Shown here one piece after another: positions 26,536-38,133 of a DNA stretch of 64,000 nt (positions are counted from its first letter, which is position 1; the number at the start of each line of letters is the position of its first letter). The DNA is from DATJPW01 sp963752855. GTDB lineage: Bacteria > Desulfobacterota > Desulfomonilia > Desulfomonilales > Desulfomonilaceae. Both the position numbers and the translations under genes were made by a program. The stretch covers positions 62,001 to 126,000 of the forward strand of contig CAVVZX010000052.1 of assembly GCA_963752855.1 (NCBI GenBank). The letters are read 5' to 3'. Under the pieces are notes generated by a model. The model did no database searches. It saw nothing but the letters and a program-made list of their open reading frames with translations, and had not been told where the DNA came from.

Positions 26536-28285
26536 ATGAAAATTCGTCTCGCAAAAACAGCGGGCTTCTGTATGGGTGTGCGTCGGGCAGTGGACATGGT
26601 CCTGGACCTCCAACGCAGTGACACACCGCTTCCCATATCGACTTACGGACCCTTGATCCACAATCCCCAGACACTGGAACTACTCCGTTCCAGAGGCATC
26701 CAAGAAGCTAAGTCACTGGAAGATCTTACCCAAGGGACTGTAGTAATAAGGGCTCACGGGATTTCGCCCGCAGAGAAAGAAATTCTGAAAAGCCAAGGTG
26801 TGAAGATCATAGACGCCACCTGTCCGAGGGTGGCGCGAGTGCAAGCCGTGATACGAAAACACGCGGCGCAGGGGCATTTCTGTGTGATTGTGGGAGATGA
26901 AGATCATCCGGAAGTCCGCGGATTGATGGGTTTCGCATCTGCCGGTGGATTAGTGATTTCATCTGCGGCAAACCGCTCGTCCTGCAACGCGGTCCCTCCC
27001 GAACGTGAGATTTGTGTGGTGGCCCAGACGACTCAGGAAACCGGGACCTTCGAGAAAGTGGTGGAGATTCTCAAAAGTCGTTTTGCCCGGATTCATGTCC
27101 ACAATACGATTTGTGATTCCACAAAAAGGCGCCAGTCGGAAGTGAGTCGTTTGGCGGGTGAGGTGGACACGATCCTGGTAGTCGGCGGAAAGGGATCAGG
27201 AAATACGCGCCGGTTGGTCAAAGTCGCCGAGGCGAAGGGGGTCGAAGCCCTGCACGTGGAAACCGATGAAGACATCCCGGCGGAGATGATTGCCGCTTCA
27301 AATGTCATAGGCGTCACAGCGGGAGCCAGCACGCCAAATTGGCAGATCCGCGGGGTCATGGACAGGCTCAAAGAGATCAGTATGGCTCGCCGCTCGGGCC
27401 CACTGAAAAGCCTCAGGCGCGCGTGTGACATAGCAGTGATGACCTACTGCCTGGCAGGACTGGCCGGCGCAGGCATAACCGCTGCCTGCCTTGCTCTTCA
27501 GGGTCGTCAGGTGACTTGGTTGCCATTGGCGGTAACGATGCTCTTTGTCTTTTCAATGCACCTGATTAACCGCATTCAGGAGCGGTCGGGCGCGGTACGG
27601 TTCAACACACCGGAAGTGGCCGCGTTTTACGCGCGGCAGCCGGACCGAATTGACGACCTTGGCCGCGCTCGCGTCTCTCGCTGCGATAATATTCAGCTAT
27701 ATGATCAGCATTTATTCCTGTCTCCTGTTGACAGCTATGCTGCTCGCCGGCCGGCTTTACACTCTGCCGTTATTTTCTGAATCCGCCGTTCCACGAGTGA
27801 AATGGCGAAGCCTGAAAGACTTGCCTGGGTCCAAAACGCCTCTCGTAGCGCTTGGATGGGGAGTTTGCGCTTCAATATTGCCGATCCTCGGTTCTCACGA
27901 GATTGAGTCTTTACCGGCAGTCGCAGTGGCATTTTGTTTTGCCGCAGGGATGGTCTTCTGGAGGACGGCCTTGTCTGATTTGCTCGATCTTCAAGGAGAT
28001 CGTATCATGGGCCGAGAGACGATTCCGATTCTGATAGGTGTTCAAAAGACTGGACGGCTTTTGCAGTCATTATTGATTTTTGTCGCCCTGCTGCTCGGTA
28101 TCGCCTCCTCCTCCGGAGTGATATCTACTATGGGCTTTTGGCTAATTCCGGTGACGCTCTCGTTTGGTATATTCTATATAGTATATCGAAAACGACGCCT
28201 GGTTGATCGATTATTGTTTGAGGGGACGTTGGATCTAAATTTATTAGTCGCCGGTCTAATTTCAGTGATTTATAGTTCGTGGTGA
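26536..28285 (+). CDS. ispH: IspH (LytB) fused to a UbiA-type prenyltransferase (one frameshift)
   Basis: The first about 280 residues are HMBPP reductase, the last step of the MEP isoprenoid pathway. The three [4Fe-4S] cysteines are seen in AGFCMGV, DATCPRV and TICDSTKRR, with EDHPEV, TTQET and GVTAGASTPNW also present. There is no stop: the frame runs through ISMARRSGPLKSLRR into a membrane domain of about 290 residues with seven or more helices. This carries SDLLDLQGDRIMGRETIP, the second Asp-rich motif of UbiA prenyltransferases; the first motif is atypical (MHLINRIQERS). One extra A at 27648-27649 shifts the membrane domain. Joined length is about 582. It could link isoprenoid supply to a prenylation step at the membrane. 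Confidence 0.8.
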
Positions 28286-28302
28286 CGGCCCGGAATTTTC
28301 TG

Positions 28303-28331
28303 TTGACAATAGCTAGCGAGTGTGTTAAAAA
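28303..28331 (+). promoter_or_regulatory. Promoter of the tRNA-tuf operon
   Basis: TTGACA at 28303-28308 and TAAAAA at 28326-28331 with a 17-base spacer, 22 bases before the first tRNA. It would drive the tRNA cluster and probably tuf. Confidence 0.55.
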
Positions 28332-28353
28332 AAATAGTTTTATGGAGTCACTT

Positions 28354-28429
28354 GCTGGCGTAGCTCAACCGGTAGAGCAGCTGATTTGTAATCAGCAGGT
28401 TGCGGGTTCGAGTCCCATCGCCAGCTCCA
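28354..28429 (+). tRNA. tRNA-Thr (TGT)
   Basis: Acceptor arms GCTGGCG and CGCCAGC pair fully; anticodon loop TTTGTAA within CTGAT/ATCAG gives TGT; T-loop GGTTCGAGTCC; encoded CCA at 28427-28429. First of four clustered tRNAs before tuf, in the same order as E. coli thrU-tyrU-glyT-thrT. Confidence 0.95.
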
Positions 28430-28434
28430 AGCGT

Positions 28435-28519
28435 GGAGGGGTTCCCGAGTGGCTAAAGGGGGCAGACTGTAAATCTGTTGGCTCAGCCTTCGGAGGTTCA
28501 AATCCTCCCCCCTCCACCA
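28435..28519 (+). tRNA. tRNA-Tyr (GTA)
   Basis: Acceptor GGAGGGG pairs with CCCCTCC; anticodon stem GCAGA/TCTGT around a GTA anticodon; a long variable arm as expected of tRNA-Tyr; encoded CCA at 28517-28519. Confidence 0.95.
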
Positions 28520-28552
28520 CGTAGCAGGGACAGAATGACAGTTCGAATGTGT

Positions 28553-28629
<77 letters not shown>

Positions 28630-28693
28630 ACTAAGTATTCGACGCCGTAACCTCGGTGTTAGCAAAAAACAGTTCGGGGCGACGGCAGTAGTT

Positions 28694-28770
28694 GCCCACG
28701 TAGCTCAGTAGGTAGAGCACTTCCTTGGTAAGGAAGAGGTTCACCGGTTCGATCCCGGTCGTGGGCTCCA
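28694..28770 (+). tRNA. tRNA-Thr (GGT)
   Basis: Acceptor GCCCACG pairs with CGTGGGC; anticodon loop TTGGTAA between CTTCC and GGAAG gives GGT; T-loop GGTTCGATCCC; encoded CCA. Directly upstream of tuf. Confidence 0.95.
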
Positions 28771-28856
28771 GAAAATAAAAGTTGCCGTAGGCCTTCAGAT
28801 ACCGCCTGCGGAAAATGAACTTCGATTTAATCCGCCGTAATCCTAAGGAGGAGCCC

Positions 28857-30051
<1,195 letters not shown>

Positions 30052-30119
30052 CCAACTATATTCGAGAATTAGTTTCGCGGTAAAGGCCTGAGAGCCTGGA
30101 GAGGCGTCGGAGGCGATTC

Positions 30120-30269
30120 ATGAGAGACATTGTGATCCTGGCTTGCGCTGAGTGTAAGCGCAGAAACTATACAACTACAAAGAATAAGAAGAAGACGACG
30201 GACAAGTTACAGTTCAACAAGTATTGTAAGTTTTGCCGCCATCACACGCCGCATCGCGAGACCAAGTGA
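30120..30269 (+). CDS. rpmG: 50S ribosomal protein L33
   Basis: 49 residues, MRDIVILACAECKRRNY then CKFCRHH: the zinc-binding form with two CxxC pairs. It is too short for most gene finders but sits in its standard place between tuf and tRNA-Trp. Start ATG 30120. Confidence 0.92.
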   Translation: MRDIVILACAECKRRNYTTTKNKKKTTDKLQFNKYCKFCRHHTPHRETK

Positions 30270-30296
30270 AGAAGGCTTGCTACAGTAATCAGCGAT

Positions 30297-30372
30297 AGGC
30301 CAGTAGCTCAACGGCTAGAGCACCGGTCTCCAAAACCGGGGGTTGGGGGTTCGAATCCCTTCTGGCCTGCCA
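30297..30372 (+). tRNA. tRNA-Trp (CCA)
   Basis: Acceptor AGGCCAG pairs with CTGGCCT; anticodon loop CTCCAAA between CCGGT and ACCGG gives CCA; discriminator G; encoded 3' CCA at 30370-30372. Standard position before secE. Confidence 0.95.
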
Positions 30373-30422
30373 AACTTTTGCCGTTAACCGACGTTGCTGC
30401 GGACAGCCCGAGAGATTAAAGT

Positions 30423-30650
30423 ATGAGCGTTCAAGAAATAGTTTCAGGTATAGCCGCTTTTCCCGGACAGACCGCCCAGTTCTTCCGAGAAGTCAAGGTC
30501 GAGCTTCAGAAGGTGACCTTCCCGACAAGACAGGAAACAGTCAGCTCTACCGTGGTTGTTATGGTTCTTACAGTAATTATGGCACTTTACCTTGGATTTA
30601 GCGATTGGGCGTTGGCCCGAATAGTGCAATTGCTATTGAAAACAGGCTAG
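30423..30650 (+). CDS. secE: Preprotein translocase subunit SecE
   Basis: 75 residues with the conserved amphipathic FFREVKVELQKVTFPTRQE segment (about 21-38 is diagnostic: VELQKVTFPTRQE) and one membrane helix (VVVMVLTVIMALYLGFSDWAL). It is the short single-helix SecE of most bacteria, and clamps SecY halves. Its gene is followed by nusG, as usual. Confidence 0.93.
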   Translation: MSVQEIVSGIAAFPGQTAQFFREVKVELQKVTFPTRQETVSSTVVVMVLTVIMALYLGFSDWALARIVQLLLKTG

Positions 30651-30689
30651 TCGGCGGGTTGATTATCAGCCGCGCAAGGAGGGCTGACG

Positions 30690-31222
30690 GTGGCTCTGAG
30701 ATGGTATGTGGTACACACATATTCAGGTTACGAGAATAGGGTCAAGGTCGCGCTTGAAGAAAAAGTTCGCGGTCTAGGCCTAGACAGCAGGATTACGGAT
30801 GTCCTTATTCCGTCGGAATCTGTCGTCGAACTCGTCAAGGGGGAGAAAAAGACATCCAATCGCAAATTTTTTCCGGGATACATTCTTGTCCGCATGGAAC
30901 TGGATGATGAAACTTGGCACGTGGTAAAGAGCACGCCCAAGGTCACCGGGTTTATAGGCTCGCGGCAGGAACCGGCAGTGATACCGGATGAGGATGTTGA
31001 CAAAATAATGACTCAGATGGCTGGAAGGTCAAGAGAAGCCTCGACCGAAATACTCGTTTGAAAAAGGCGATTCAGTGCGCGTTGTTGACGGGCCTTTCAT
31101 CAATTTCAACGGGACCGTGGAAGAGGTTAGACCTGACAAAGGTAAGCTCAGGGTTTCTAGTAAGTATATTCGGCAGACCGACACCTGTGGAACTGGATTT
31201 TATTCAGGTGACTAAGAACTGA
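30690..31222 (+). CDS. nusG: Transcription antitermination protein NusG (two frameshifts)
   Basis: Binds RNA polymerase and links it to Rho or the ribosome. The GTG start 30690 follows AAGGAGGG. The NGN domain shows WYVVHTYSGYENRV, FFPGYILVRMELDDE and VTGFIGSR. The frame is lost at about 31029-31036 (one extra base in TCAAGAG); the next part reads KPRPKYSFEKGDSVRVVDG (KOW domain). A second extra T at 31154-31156 must be dropped to give LRVLVSIFGRPTPVELDF and the stop at 31220-31222. Joined length is about 176, normal. NusG is essential or near-essential in most bacteria, so errors in the sequence are likelier than a null gene. Confidence 0.9.
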
Positions 31223-31283
31223 AATTGAGAATAAGGCGGGTACCCAGCGGAGTTTTTGAGTTCCCGCTTTTGGGAGAGACTGA

Positions 31284-31706
31284 ATGGCAAAAAAAATAAT
31301 GGCTACGGTGAAGCTCCAGATTCCTGGAGGTGAAGCGAAACCGTCACCCCCCGTAGGTCCGGCTCTCGGGCAACACGGCGTGAACATAATGGAATTCTGC
31401 AAGGCCTTCAATGCTCAAACTCAATCACAGCCCGGTGTAATAATCCCGGTGCAGATAACCATTTATGCAGATCGTTCATTCAGTTTCGTCCTGAAAACGC
31501 CACCTGCGTCGTATTTGCTCAAGAAAGCGGCTGGTCTTGAGAAGGGGTCGCCGGAGCCGAACCGTAATAAAGTAGGGCGACTCACAAAAGCTCAGATTGA
31601 AGAAATAGCTAAATTGAAGATGCCCGATTTGAATGCCAAAGATCTGAAAGGGGCTGTCCAGACCATCATGGGCTCAGCTCGCAGCCTCGGGATTGAGATC
31701 GATTAG
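31284..31706 (+). CDS. rplK: 50S ribosomal protein L11
   Basis: 140 residues. KLQIPGGEAKPSPPVGPALGQHGVNIMEFC near the N-terminus is the L11 hallmark (SPPVGPALGQHGVNIMEF), and the C-terminal RNA-binding domain ends DLKGAVQTIMGSARSLGIEI. It binds the GTPase centre of 23S rRNA with L10. Starts ATG 31284; precedes rplA by 9 bases. Confidence 0.96.
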   Translation: MAKKIMATVKLQIPGGEAKPSPPVGPALGQHGVNIMEFCKAFNAQTQSQPGVIIPVQITIYADRSFSFVLKTPPASYLLKKAAGLEKGSPEPNRNKVGRLTKAQIEEIAKLKMPDLNAKDLKGAVQTIMGSARSLGIEID

Positions 31707-31715
31707 AGGAGCACA

Positions 31716-32420
31716 ATGCCTTCCATCAGCAAAAAGAAGCTAGAGGCAAGAGAAAAAGTAGACCGCCTGAAAAAATATGGCATTGAAGACGGCCTGGAGA
31801 CTTTATTGTCTGCGGCTTATGCCAAATTTGAAGAATCTGTTGACGTAGCGGTAAAACTCGGTGTAGACCCTCGGCACGCGGATCAAATGGTCCGCGGCAC
31901 CTGCGTGCTGCCCCACGGCACAGGCAAAACGGTGCGGGTGCTGGTTTTTGCCAAAGGTGAAAAGGAAAAGGAAGCTCAGGACGCGGGAGCGGACTACGTC
32001 GGTTCCGAAGATCTCGCCAAGAAGATTCAGGAAGGGTGGTTGGATTTTGATAAGGCCGTCGCCACTCCGGATATGATGGGGGTAGTGGGAAAATTAGGGA
32101 AAATTCTTGGACCCAGAGGCATGATGCCCAATCCAAAGGTAGGGACTGTGACTTTTGATGTGGGCAAAGCAGTCGATGAACTCAAGGGCGGCAAGGTTGA
32201 ATTCAGAGTGGAAAAGGCGGGCATAGTTCACGCGTCTGTTGGTCGAGTGTCCTTCGGAACAGAAAAATTGGCGGATAATTTAAAGGCGCTCATGGAAACG
32301 ATAATTCGTATGAAACCCTCAGCGGCCAAAGGTGTCTATATTCGAGGCGTTTCTATTTCTACTACCATGGGTCCAGGTGTGAAACTTGATCCTCAGGAAA
32401 TCAGGAATATCATAAAGTAA
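31716..32420 (+). CDS. rplA: 50S ribosomal protein L1
   Basis: 234 residues, with GVDPRHADQMVRGTCVLPHG, KILGPRGMMPNPKVGTVT and SAAKGVYIRGVSISTTMGPG, the usual L1 landmarks. L1 forms the mobile stalk by the E site and represses L11-L1 translation in many bacteria. Complete. Confidence 0.96.
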   Translation: MPSISKKKLEAREKVDRLKKYGIEDGLETLLSAAYAKFEESVDVAVKLGVDPRHADQMVRGTCVLPHGTGKTVRVLVFAKGEKEKEAQDAGADYVGSEDLAKKIQEGWLDFDKAVATPDMMGVVGKLGKILGPRGMMPNPKVGTVTFDVGKAVDELKGGKVEFRVEKAGIVHASVGRVSFGTEKLADNLKALMETIIRMKPSAAKGVYIRGVSISTTMGPGVKLDPQEIRNIIK

Positions 32421-32487
32421 TACATGTTAATAGCATCAAGTTTTTAATAGGAGGAAGTTTAAGGAGCTTCCCGAAAATCTAATCGTA

Positions 32488-32560
32488 GATGGCCGGTCGG
32501 AGACAGCAGGCGTGCTGCGAGCACTTAATCGAGGCCCGCTTAGACATAGGCCGGAAAGGG
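32488..32560 (+). promoter_or_regulatory. Probable L10 leader (autoregulatory rRNA mimic)
   Basis: The 210-base gap between rplA and rplJ contains CGGAGACAGCAGGCG, CACTTAATCGAGGCCCGC and GGCC repeats that can close a stem. This resembles the L10-binding leader found upstream of rplJ in many bacteria, where L10(L12)4 represses its own translation. Recognised by motif only; a covariance search was not possible. Confidence 0.5.
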
Positions 32561-32633
32561 GTTGAAAGACCATTTCCACGCGGATGTCCTCGATTTGCTG
32601 TTTTCCCTCCGATTGAAAGGGGGATTTCTCAGT

Positions 32634-33179
32634 TTGAACAGGCAAGAAAAAGAAAAACGAGTAGATTGGCTGAACGAACAGTTTCGCGACGTAAAGGCTC
32701 TGTTCTTGACCAATTTTCAGGGCTTAAGTGTCTCGGAAATGAACGCTCTCCGATCCGAACTTCGCAACCGGGGTATAAATTACAAAGTCATGAAAAATAC
32801 CCTGGTACGGCTGGCCTATCAGGACACTGATGTCGCGACTCTTGGGCCGGATTTTGTCGGCCCTCGCGCTGCGGCCTGGACCGAAGCGAGTGACAATGTC
32901 CCTGCAATGGCTAAGGTCCTGGTTGATTTTGCGAAAGCGCATCCCAATCTGACCTTGATACGCGGAGTTCTTGACGGGAAGTTGATAGAGCCTAACGATA
33001 TGGAGGTCCTGTCGACGCTTCCGCCCAGAGAAGAACTTATAGCTCGGGTGTTGGGGACCATGAAAGCCCCGGTGAACGCGTTTGTAAGTACCCTGGCTGC
33101 GGTCCCAAGGTCATTTCTCACGGTGCTTAAAGCAATAGAAGAACAGAAGAGTTCGTCGTCCGAGTCAGCCACAGCGTGA
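32634..33179 (+). CDS. rplJ: 50S ribosomal protein L10
   Basis: 181 residues. I chose TTG 32634 (LNRQEKEKRVDWLNEQF), preceded by GGGGG, because L10 family members begin near this point; the frame is open to 32562, inside the leader. YKVMKNTLVRLAYQ and the RGVLDGKLIEPNDMEVLSTLP region (residues around 110) match L10. It anchors L7/L12 dimers at the stalk. Confidence 0.93.
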   Translation: MNRQEKEKRVDWLNEQFRDVKALFLTNFQGLSVSEMNALRSELRNRGINYKVMKNTLVRLAYQDTDVATLGPDFVGPRAAAWTEASDNVPAMAKVLVDFAKAHPNLTLIRGVLDGKLIEPNDMEVLSTLPPREELIARVLGTMKAPVNAFVSTLAAVPRSFLTVLKAIEEQKSSSSESATA

Positions 33180-33235
33180 CCTTAACTGGTCAATATCGCT
33201 AGAGAGTTCTTAAAACAGCAAGTTGAGGAGGTGTC

Positions 33236-33625
33236 ATGCCGGAAGTAACGAAAGAGGATGTGAAAGAATTCATCCGTAACATGTCGGTTCTCGAATTGAG
33301 CCGACTGGTCAAAGAGTTGGAAGAAGAGTTCGGGGTGTCTGCAGCGGCGCCCGTGGCTGTTGCCGCTTACGGAGCGGCGGCGGCTGGTGGAGAAGCAGCC
33401 CCGGCTGAGGAAAAAACCGAATTCGACGTGGTCTTGAAGGATTTCGGTGACAAGAAGATCCAGGTTATCAAAGTAGTTCGTTCTTTGACCGACCTGGGCC
33501 TCAAGGAAGCCAAAGAGTTGGTGGAAGGTGTTCCAAAGCCGGTGAAACAGGGAATATCCAAAGAAGAGGCGGAAAAGGCTAAAGCCGCTCTCGAAGAGGT
33601 CGGCGCAACAGTGGAGATCGCATAA
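33236..33625 (+). CDS. rplL: 50S ribosomal protein L7/L12
   Basis: 129 residues: N-terminal dimerisation helix (MSVLELSRLVKELEEEFGV), Ala/Pro-rich hinge and the C-terminal domain EKTEFDVVLKDFGDKKIQVIKVVR... of which EFDVVLKDFGDKKIQVIKVV is diagnostic. It recruits translation factors. RBS GGAGG at 33226. Confidence 0.96.
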   Translation: MPEVTKEDVKEFIRNMSVLELSRLVKELEEEFGVSAAAPVAVAAYGAAAAGGEAAPAEEKTEFDVVLKDFGDKKIQVIKVVRSLTDLGLKEAKELVEGVPKPVKQGISKEEAEKAKAALEEVGATVEIA

Positions 33626-33750
33626 TCGTCCGCTCTCAATCTACATATCATCGGGCGTAGACGGGTCTCGGGAGAGACCCGCGCCTGGTGATTCCGGCAC
33701 ACTCCAACGCCAACCCACTTTTCAAGATCACTATATACCAGAGGGAGAAA

Positions 33751-36700
33751 ATGAATCATTTTTCCGTGCACTCTCAGAGGCTCAGGAAGAATTTTGCACG
33801 TATTCCGCAAATTGCAGGCATACCGAATCTGATAGAGATTCAAAAACAATCTTACGAAAGATTCTTACAAGCGGATATCCCACCCGAGACGCGAGAAGAT
33901 ATGGGTCTGCAGGGAGTATTTCGGTCGGTATTCCCTATAAAGGATTTTTCCGACACGTCCTCCCTGGAATTTATTAAATATGCTCTCGGAGAAGAAAAAT
34001 ACAATGTTGAGGAATGTCTTCAAAAGGGCGTTACTTATGCGGTTCCATTAAAGATCACCGTCCAACTCATTGTCTGGGACGTGGATCCGGACACCAACTC
34101 CAGGACGATCCGAGACGTTAAAGAACAGGAAGTCTATTTCGGCGAAATCCCGATCATGACCGAAAACGGGACCTTTATCATCAATGGGACCGAACGTGTA
34201 ATCGTTTCGCAATTGCATCGGTCGCCGGGGATTTTCTTTGATCATGATAAAGGTAAAACGCACGCCAGCGGCAAACTGCTCTATTCAGCCCGTGTTATTC
34301 CCTTGAGAGGATCATGGATTGACTTCGAATTTGACCCCAAGGACAGACTCTACGTCAGGATCGACAGACGGCGAAAACTTCCGGTCACCGTCTTTCTTAA
34401 GGCGCTGGGCTATTCCAGTGAAGAGATTTTGAATTATTTCTACGACCGCCAGACGATTTCCGTAACCTCGGACAGCTTGCGTCGAAAGCTGGATCTGAAG
34501 CTACTCGTGGGCACGGGAGCGCCGGCGGACATTTACATTGAAGGCACAGAAGATATCCTCATCAGAAAAAACAAGAAAGTTACGCGAGGGGCGCTCAAAC
34601 GTCTTGGTGAAAGAAAGATCGCCCCACTTGTCATGAAAAAGGAAGAACTGGCGGGAAAGGTTCTTGCTCGTGACATCGTGGATGAGGCCACTGGTGAAGT
34701 CTTGGCGCTTTGCAACAAAGAAATCGCTCCGGAAGAAATAGATGACTTCCTGGCAAATCTCAAGAAGCGCAAAATTGATAGCTTTGAAGCGCTTTTTATC
34801 GAGGAAAGGGTAGTATCCTCTTCTTTAAGGGATACGCTCCTGGAAGACAAGGTGGATGATCGGCCGAACAAGATAATTGATGATTATCGTAAGCAACATC
34901 CGGACGATACCACCAGCAACGAGACTCTGAATGCGCGAATTGAGATCTATCGCCGATTAAGGCCTTCCAATCCGGCGACTGTCGAAATTGGAAATACCTT
35001 CTTCAATAATCTTTTCTTCAGAAGCGAATACTATGATCTGTCCCGAGTCGGCCGATTGAAGCTCAACCGAAAGCTCGATGATTTCCATGGACGAAGCGCC
35101 TCTGTCCTTAAGGACCTTGCGCTCGGAAGACATTATGCTTGCGGTCAAGTACCTCCTCGAATTGAAGGAAGGCAGGCCGAACCATGAAATAGACGATATC
35201 GACCATATGGGCAATCGGCGAGTTCGGTCGGTGGGTGAATTGCTGGAAAACCAATATCGGATAGGCCTAGTGCGTATGGAACGCGCAATCAAGGAGCGCA
35301 TGAGCCTTCAGGACGTGGAAACCCTCATGCCTCACGACTTAATCAACGCAAAGCCTGTCAGCGCAGTTGTGAAGGAGTTCTTCGGCGCGTCACAGCTTTC
35401 CCAGTTCATGGATCAGACGAACCCGTTGAGCGAAATAACTCATAAAAGACGTTTGTCCGCCCTCGGTCCGGGTGGTCTTACTCGTGAGCGGGCCGGCTTC
35501 GAAGTGCGTGACGTCCATCCCACACATTATGGGCGGATTTGCCCTATAGAAACACCCGAAGGGCCGAACATCGGCCTTATTGTATCTCTATCAACCTATG
35601 CGAGAGTTAACGAATTCGGTTTTATTGAGACTCCGTATCGGCCGGTCCAGGAGAAGAAAGTCGGTAAAGATATCCAATTCCTTACCGCTCTTGACGAAGA
35701 GAACCATGTAATCGTGCAAGCCAATGCTCCGATTGCCCCGGACGGGACCCTTGCGTCGGATCTTGTTTCCGTACGGCATAAGGAAGGGGAATATGCTCTC
35801 GTACCCACGTCCGATGCAGAACTGATGGACGTCTCTCCTAATCAGCTAGTGTCCGTTGCGGCTTCATTGATTCCATTTCTGGAGAACGATGACGCTAATA
35901 GAGCGCTGATGGGATCCAACATGCAGCGGCAAGCGGTGCCGTTGCTCACGACGGAAGCTCCTTTGGTGGGGACAGGCATGGAGAAGGTTGTGGCCACCGA
36001 TTCGGGCGTGACCATACTGAGCAAACGCGACGGCGTTGTGGATTCCGTCGATGCGACCAGAGTCGTGTTGAAAGCCACAGATTTGGCTGCGGGTGATCTG
36101 GATCCTGGCGTCGATATATACAACCTGACTAAATACCAGAGGTCAAATCAGAACACCTGCATTAACCAGAGGCCGATCGTAAAGAAAGGCGACATGGTCC
36201 TCAAAGGCGAAGTAATTGCAGATGGTCCGGCTACTGACAAGGGCGAGCTGGCCTTGGGGCGTAACGTGCTGGTCGCGTTCATGCCCTGGGGAGGATATAA
36301 CTACGAGGACTCAATTTTAGTAAGCGAGAAGATTGTCCGAGAAGATATTTTCACCTCTATACATATTGAGGAATTCGAGGTGATGGCCCGCGACACCAAG
36401 CTGGGCAAAGAAGAAATCACTAGAGATATTCCCAATGTGGGTGAGGAAGCCCTTCGGAATTTGGACGAGTCAGGCGTGATCCGCATAGGCGCGGAAGTGA
36501 AACCTGGAGACATTCTCGTTGGAAAAATCACTCCTAAGGGCGAAAATCAGCTTAGCCCCGAGGAAAAACTCCTGCGGGCAATTTTCGGAGAAAAGGCGGG
36601 AGACGTTCGGGATACTTCATTAAGAGTTCCTCCAGGCGTTGAAGGGACGGTTATTGGGGCCCGGATCTTCTCGCGCAAAGGGACGGAGAAGGATAGCAGG

Positions 36701-37990
36701 ACGCTCTCCATTGAAAACGAGGAGATTGCGAAACTTTCCAAAGACCGAGACGACGAAATGCGTATCGTCGAGGAAGGGGCTCGGGAAAGAATTCGTGGCA
36801 TGCTTGTCGGCAAGGTCGTGTCTGCCACGCTGTCGGATGCTTCGAAGAGCAAAGATTACGTGAAGAAAGGCCACAGTGTTACTGAACAAGTCATGGATGT
36901 GATTCCACTGGAATTGCTTCGCGATATCTCACTTAAAGGAGATACCACGACCGAGGATGAGGTTCTGAGAATTCTTGAACGTCTAAGTGATCAGAAACAT
37001 TTCTGGAAAATGCACTATGACGAGCGAATCAGCCGCCTCAAGAAAGGTGACGAGCTTCCTCCAGGTGTTATTAAGCTGGTCAAAGTCTATATCGCTATTA
37101 AACGCAAGCTCTCGGTCGGAGATAAGATGGCAGGACGCCACGGAAACAAGGGTGTTTTGTCAAGAATCTTACCCGAAGAAGATATGCCCTATTTCGAAGA
37201 CGGAACGCCGGTGGAAATAGTCCTAAATCCACTGGGTGTGCCTTCTCGAATGAACGTTGGCCAGATCTTGGAAACTCACCTGGGTTGGGCCACGCGAGGT
37301 CTCGGCGAATCCCTGAATCGAATGCTCGAAGACAACTTTTCTCCTGATAAATTGAGACAACAATTGATGTCGATCTTCGAGAGCCACGAACCGGAACGCA
37401 AGAAGAAGGTCCAGGCGATTATCCGAGACATGGACGATGATCAGGTCAAGAATTTTGTGGCTTCACTGGCCCCCGGAGTTCCCATTGCCACCCCGGTTTT
37501 TGATGGAGCCCGAGAACCCGAAATTAAGTCTATTTTGAAGGAAGCAGGGTTTGCTCCTACCGGTCAAACGACACTATATGACGGACGCACAGGCGAACCT
37601 TTCGACACAAGTGTCACGGTGGGCATTATCTATATGATGAAACTCCATCATTTGGTGGACGATAAGATACACGCCCGGGCCATTGGGCCTTACTCACTTG
37701 TGACGCAACAGCCTCTTGGAGGCAAGGCTCAATTCGGCGGCCAGCGACTTGGTGAGATGGAAGTCTGGGCCATGGAATCGTACGGCGCGGCCTACTCCTT
37801 ACAAGAGTTTCTGACCGTGAAATCGGACGATGTGACAGGCCGCACCCGTATGTATGAAAGCATTGTAAAGGGAACCAACGTGCTTGAACCCGGCTTGCCG
37901 GAATCCTTCAACGTGCTCGTTAAGGAGATCAAATCACTCGGCTTGGACGTCGAGCTTTTGGAAAGCGAGGCGGTGGTGGCGGCAGGATAA
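33751..37990 (+). CDS. rpoB: DNA-directed RNA polymerase subunit beta (one frameshift)
   Basis: About 1412 residues when joined. ATG 33751 follows GGGAGAA. Landmarks: IPNLIEIQKQSYERFL, GTFIINGTERVIVSQLHRSPG (residues near 150; ERVIVSQLHRSPG), the rifampicin-region stretch SQLSQFMDQTNPLSEITHKR (core FMDQTNPLSE), HYGRICPIETPEGPN, and C-terminal GGKAQFGGQRLGEMEVWA. The frame changes at about 35074-35086 (LNRKLD/ISMDEAPLS), best explained by one extra G near 35080. With rpoC and rpoA it forms the catalytic core. rpoB is essential, so I read the break as a sequence error. Confidence 0.94.
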
Positions 37991-38133
37991 TAGCCACTGA
38001 CCGATAACAGCATATAGACGTGAACAATAACCGTCGGTAAAACGAAAGCTTCGGGCCGTTCGTACAGCGGTCCGGGGCATTCCCTCATGTCCCGAGGAAC
38101 GACCTCGGCTAACCCCACTCAAGGAGGGAAACC

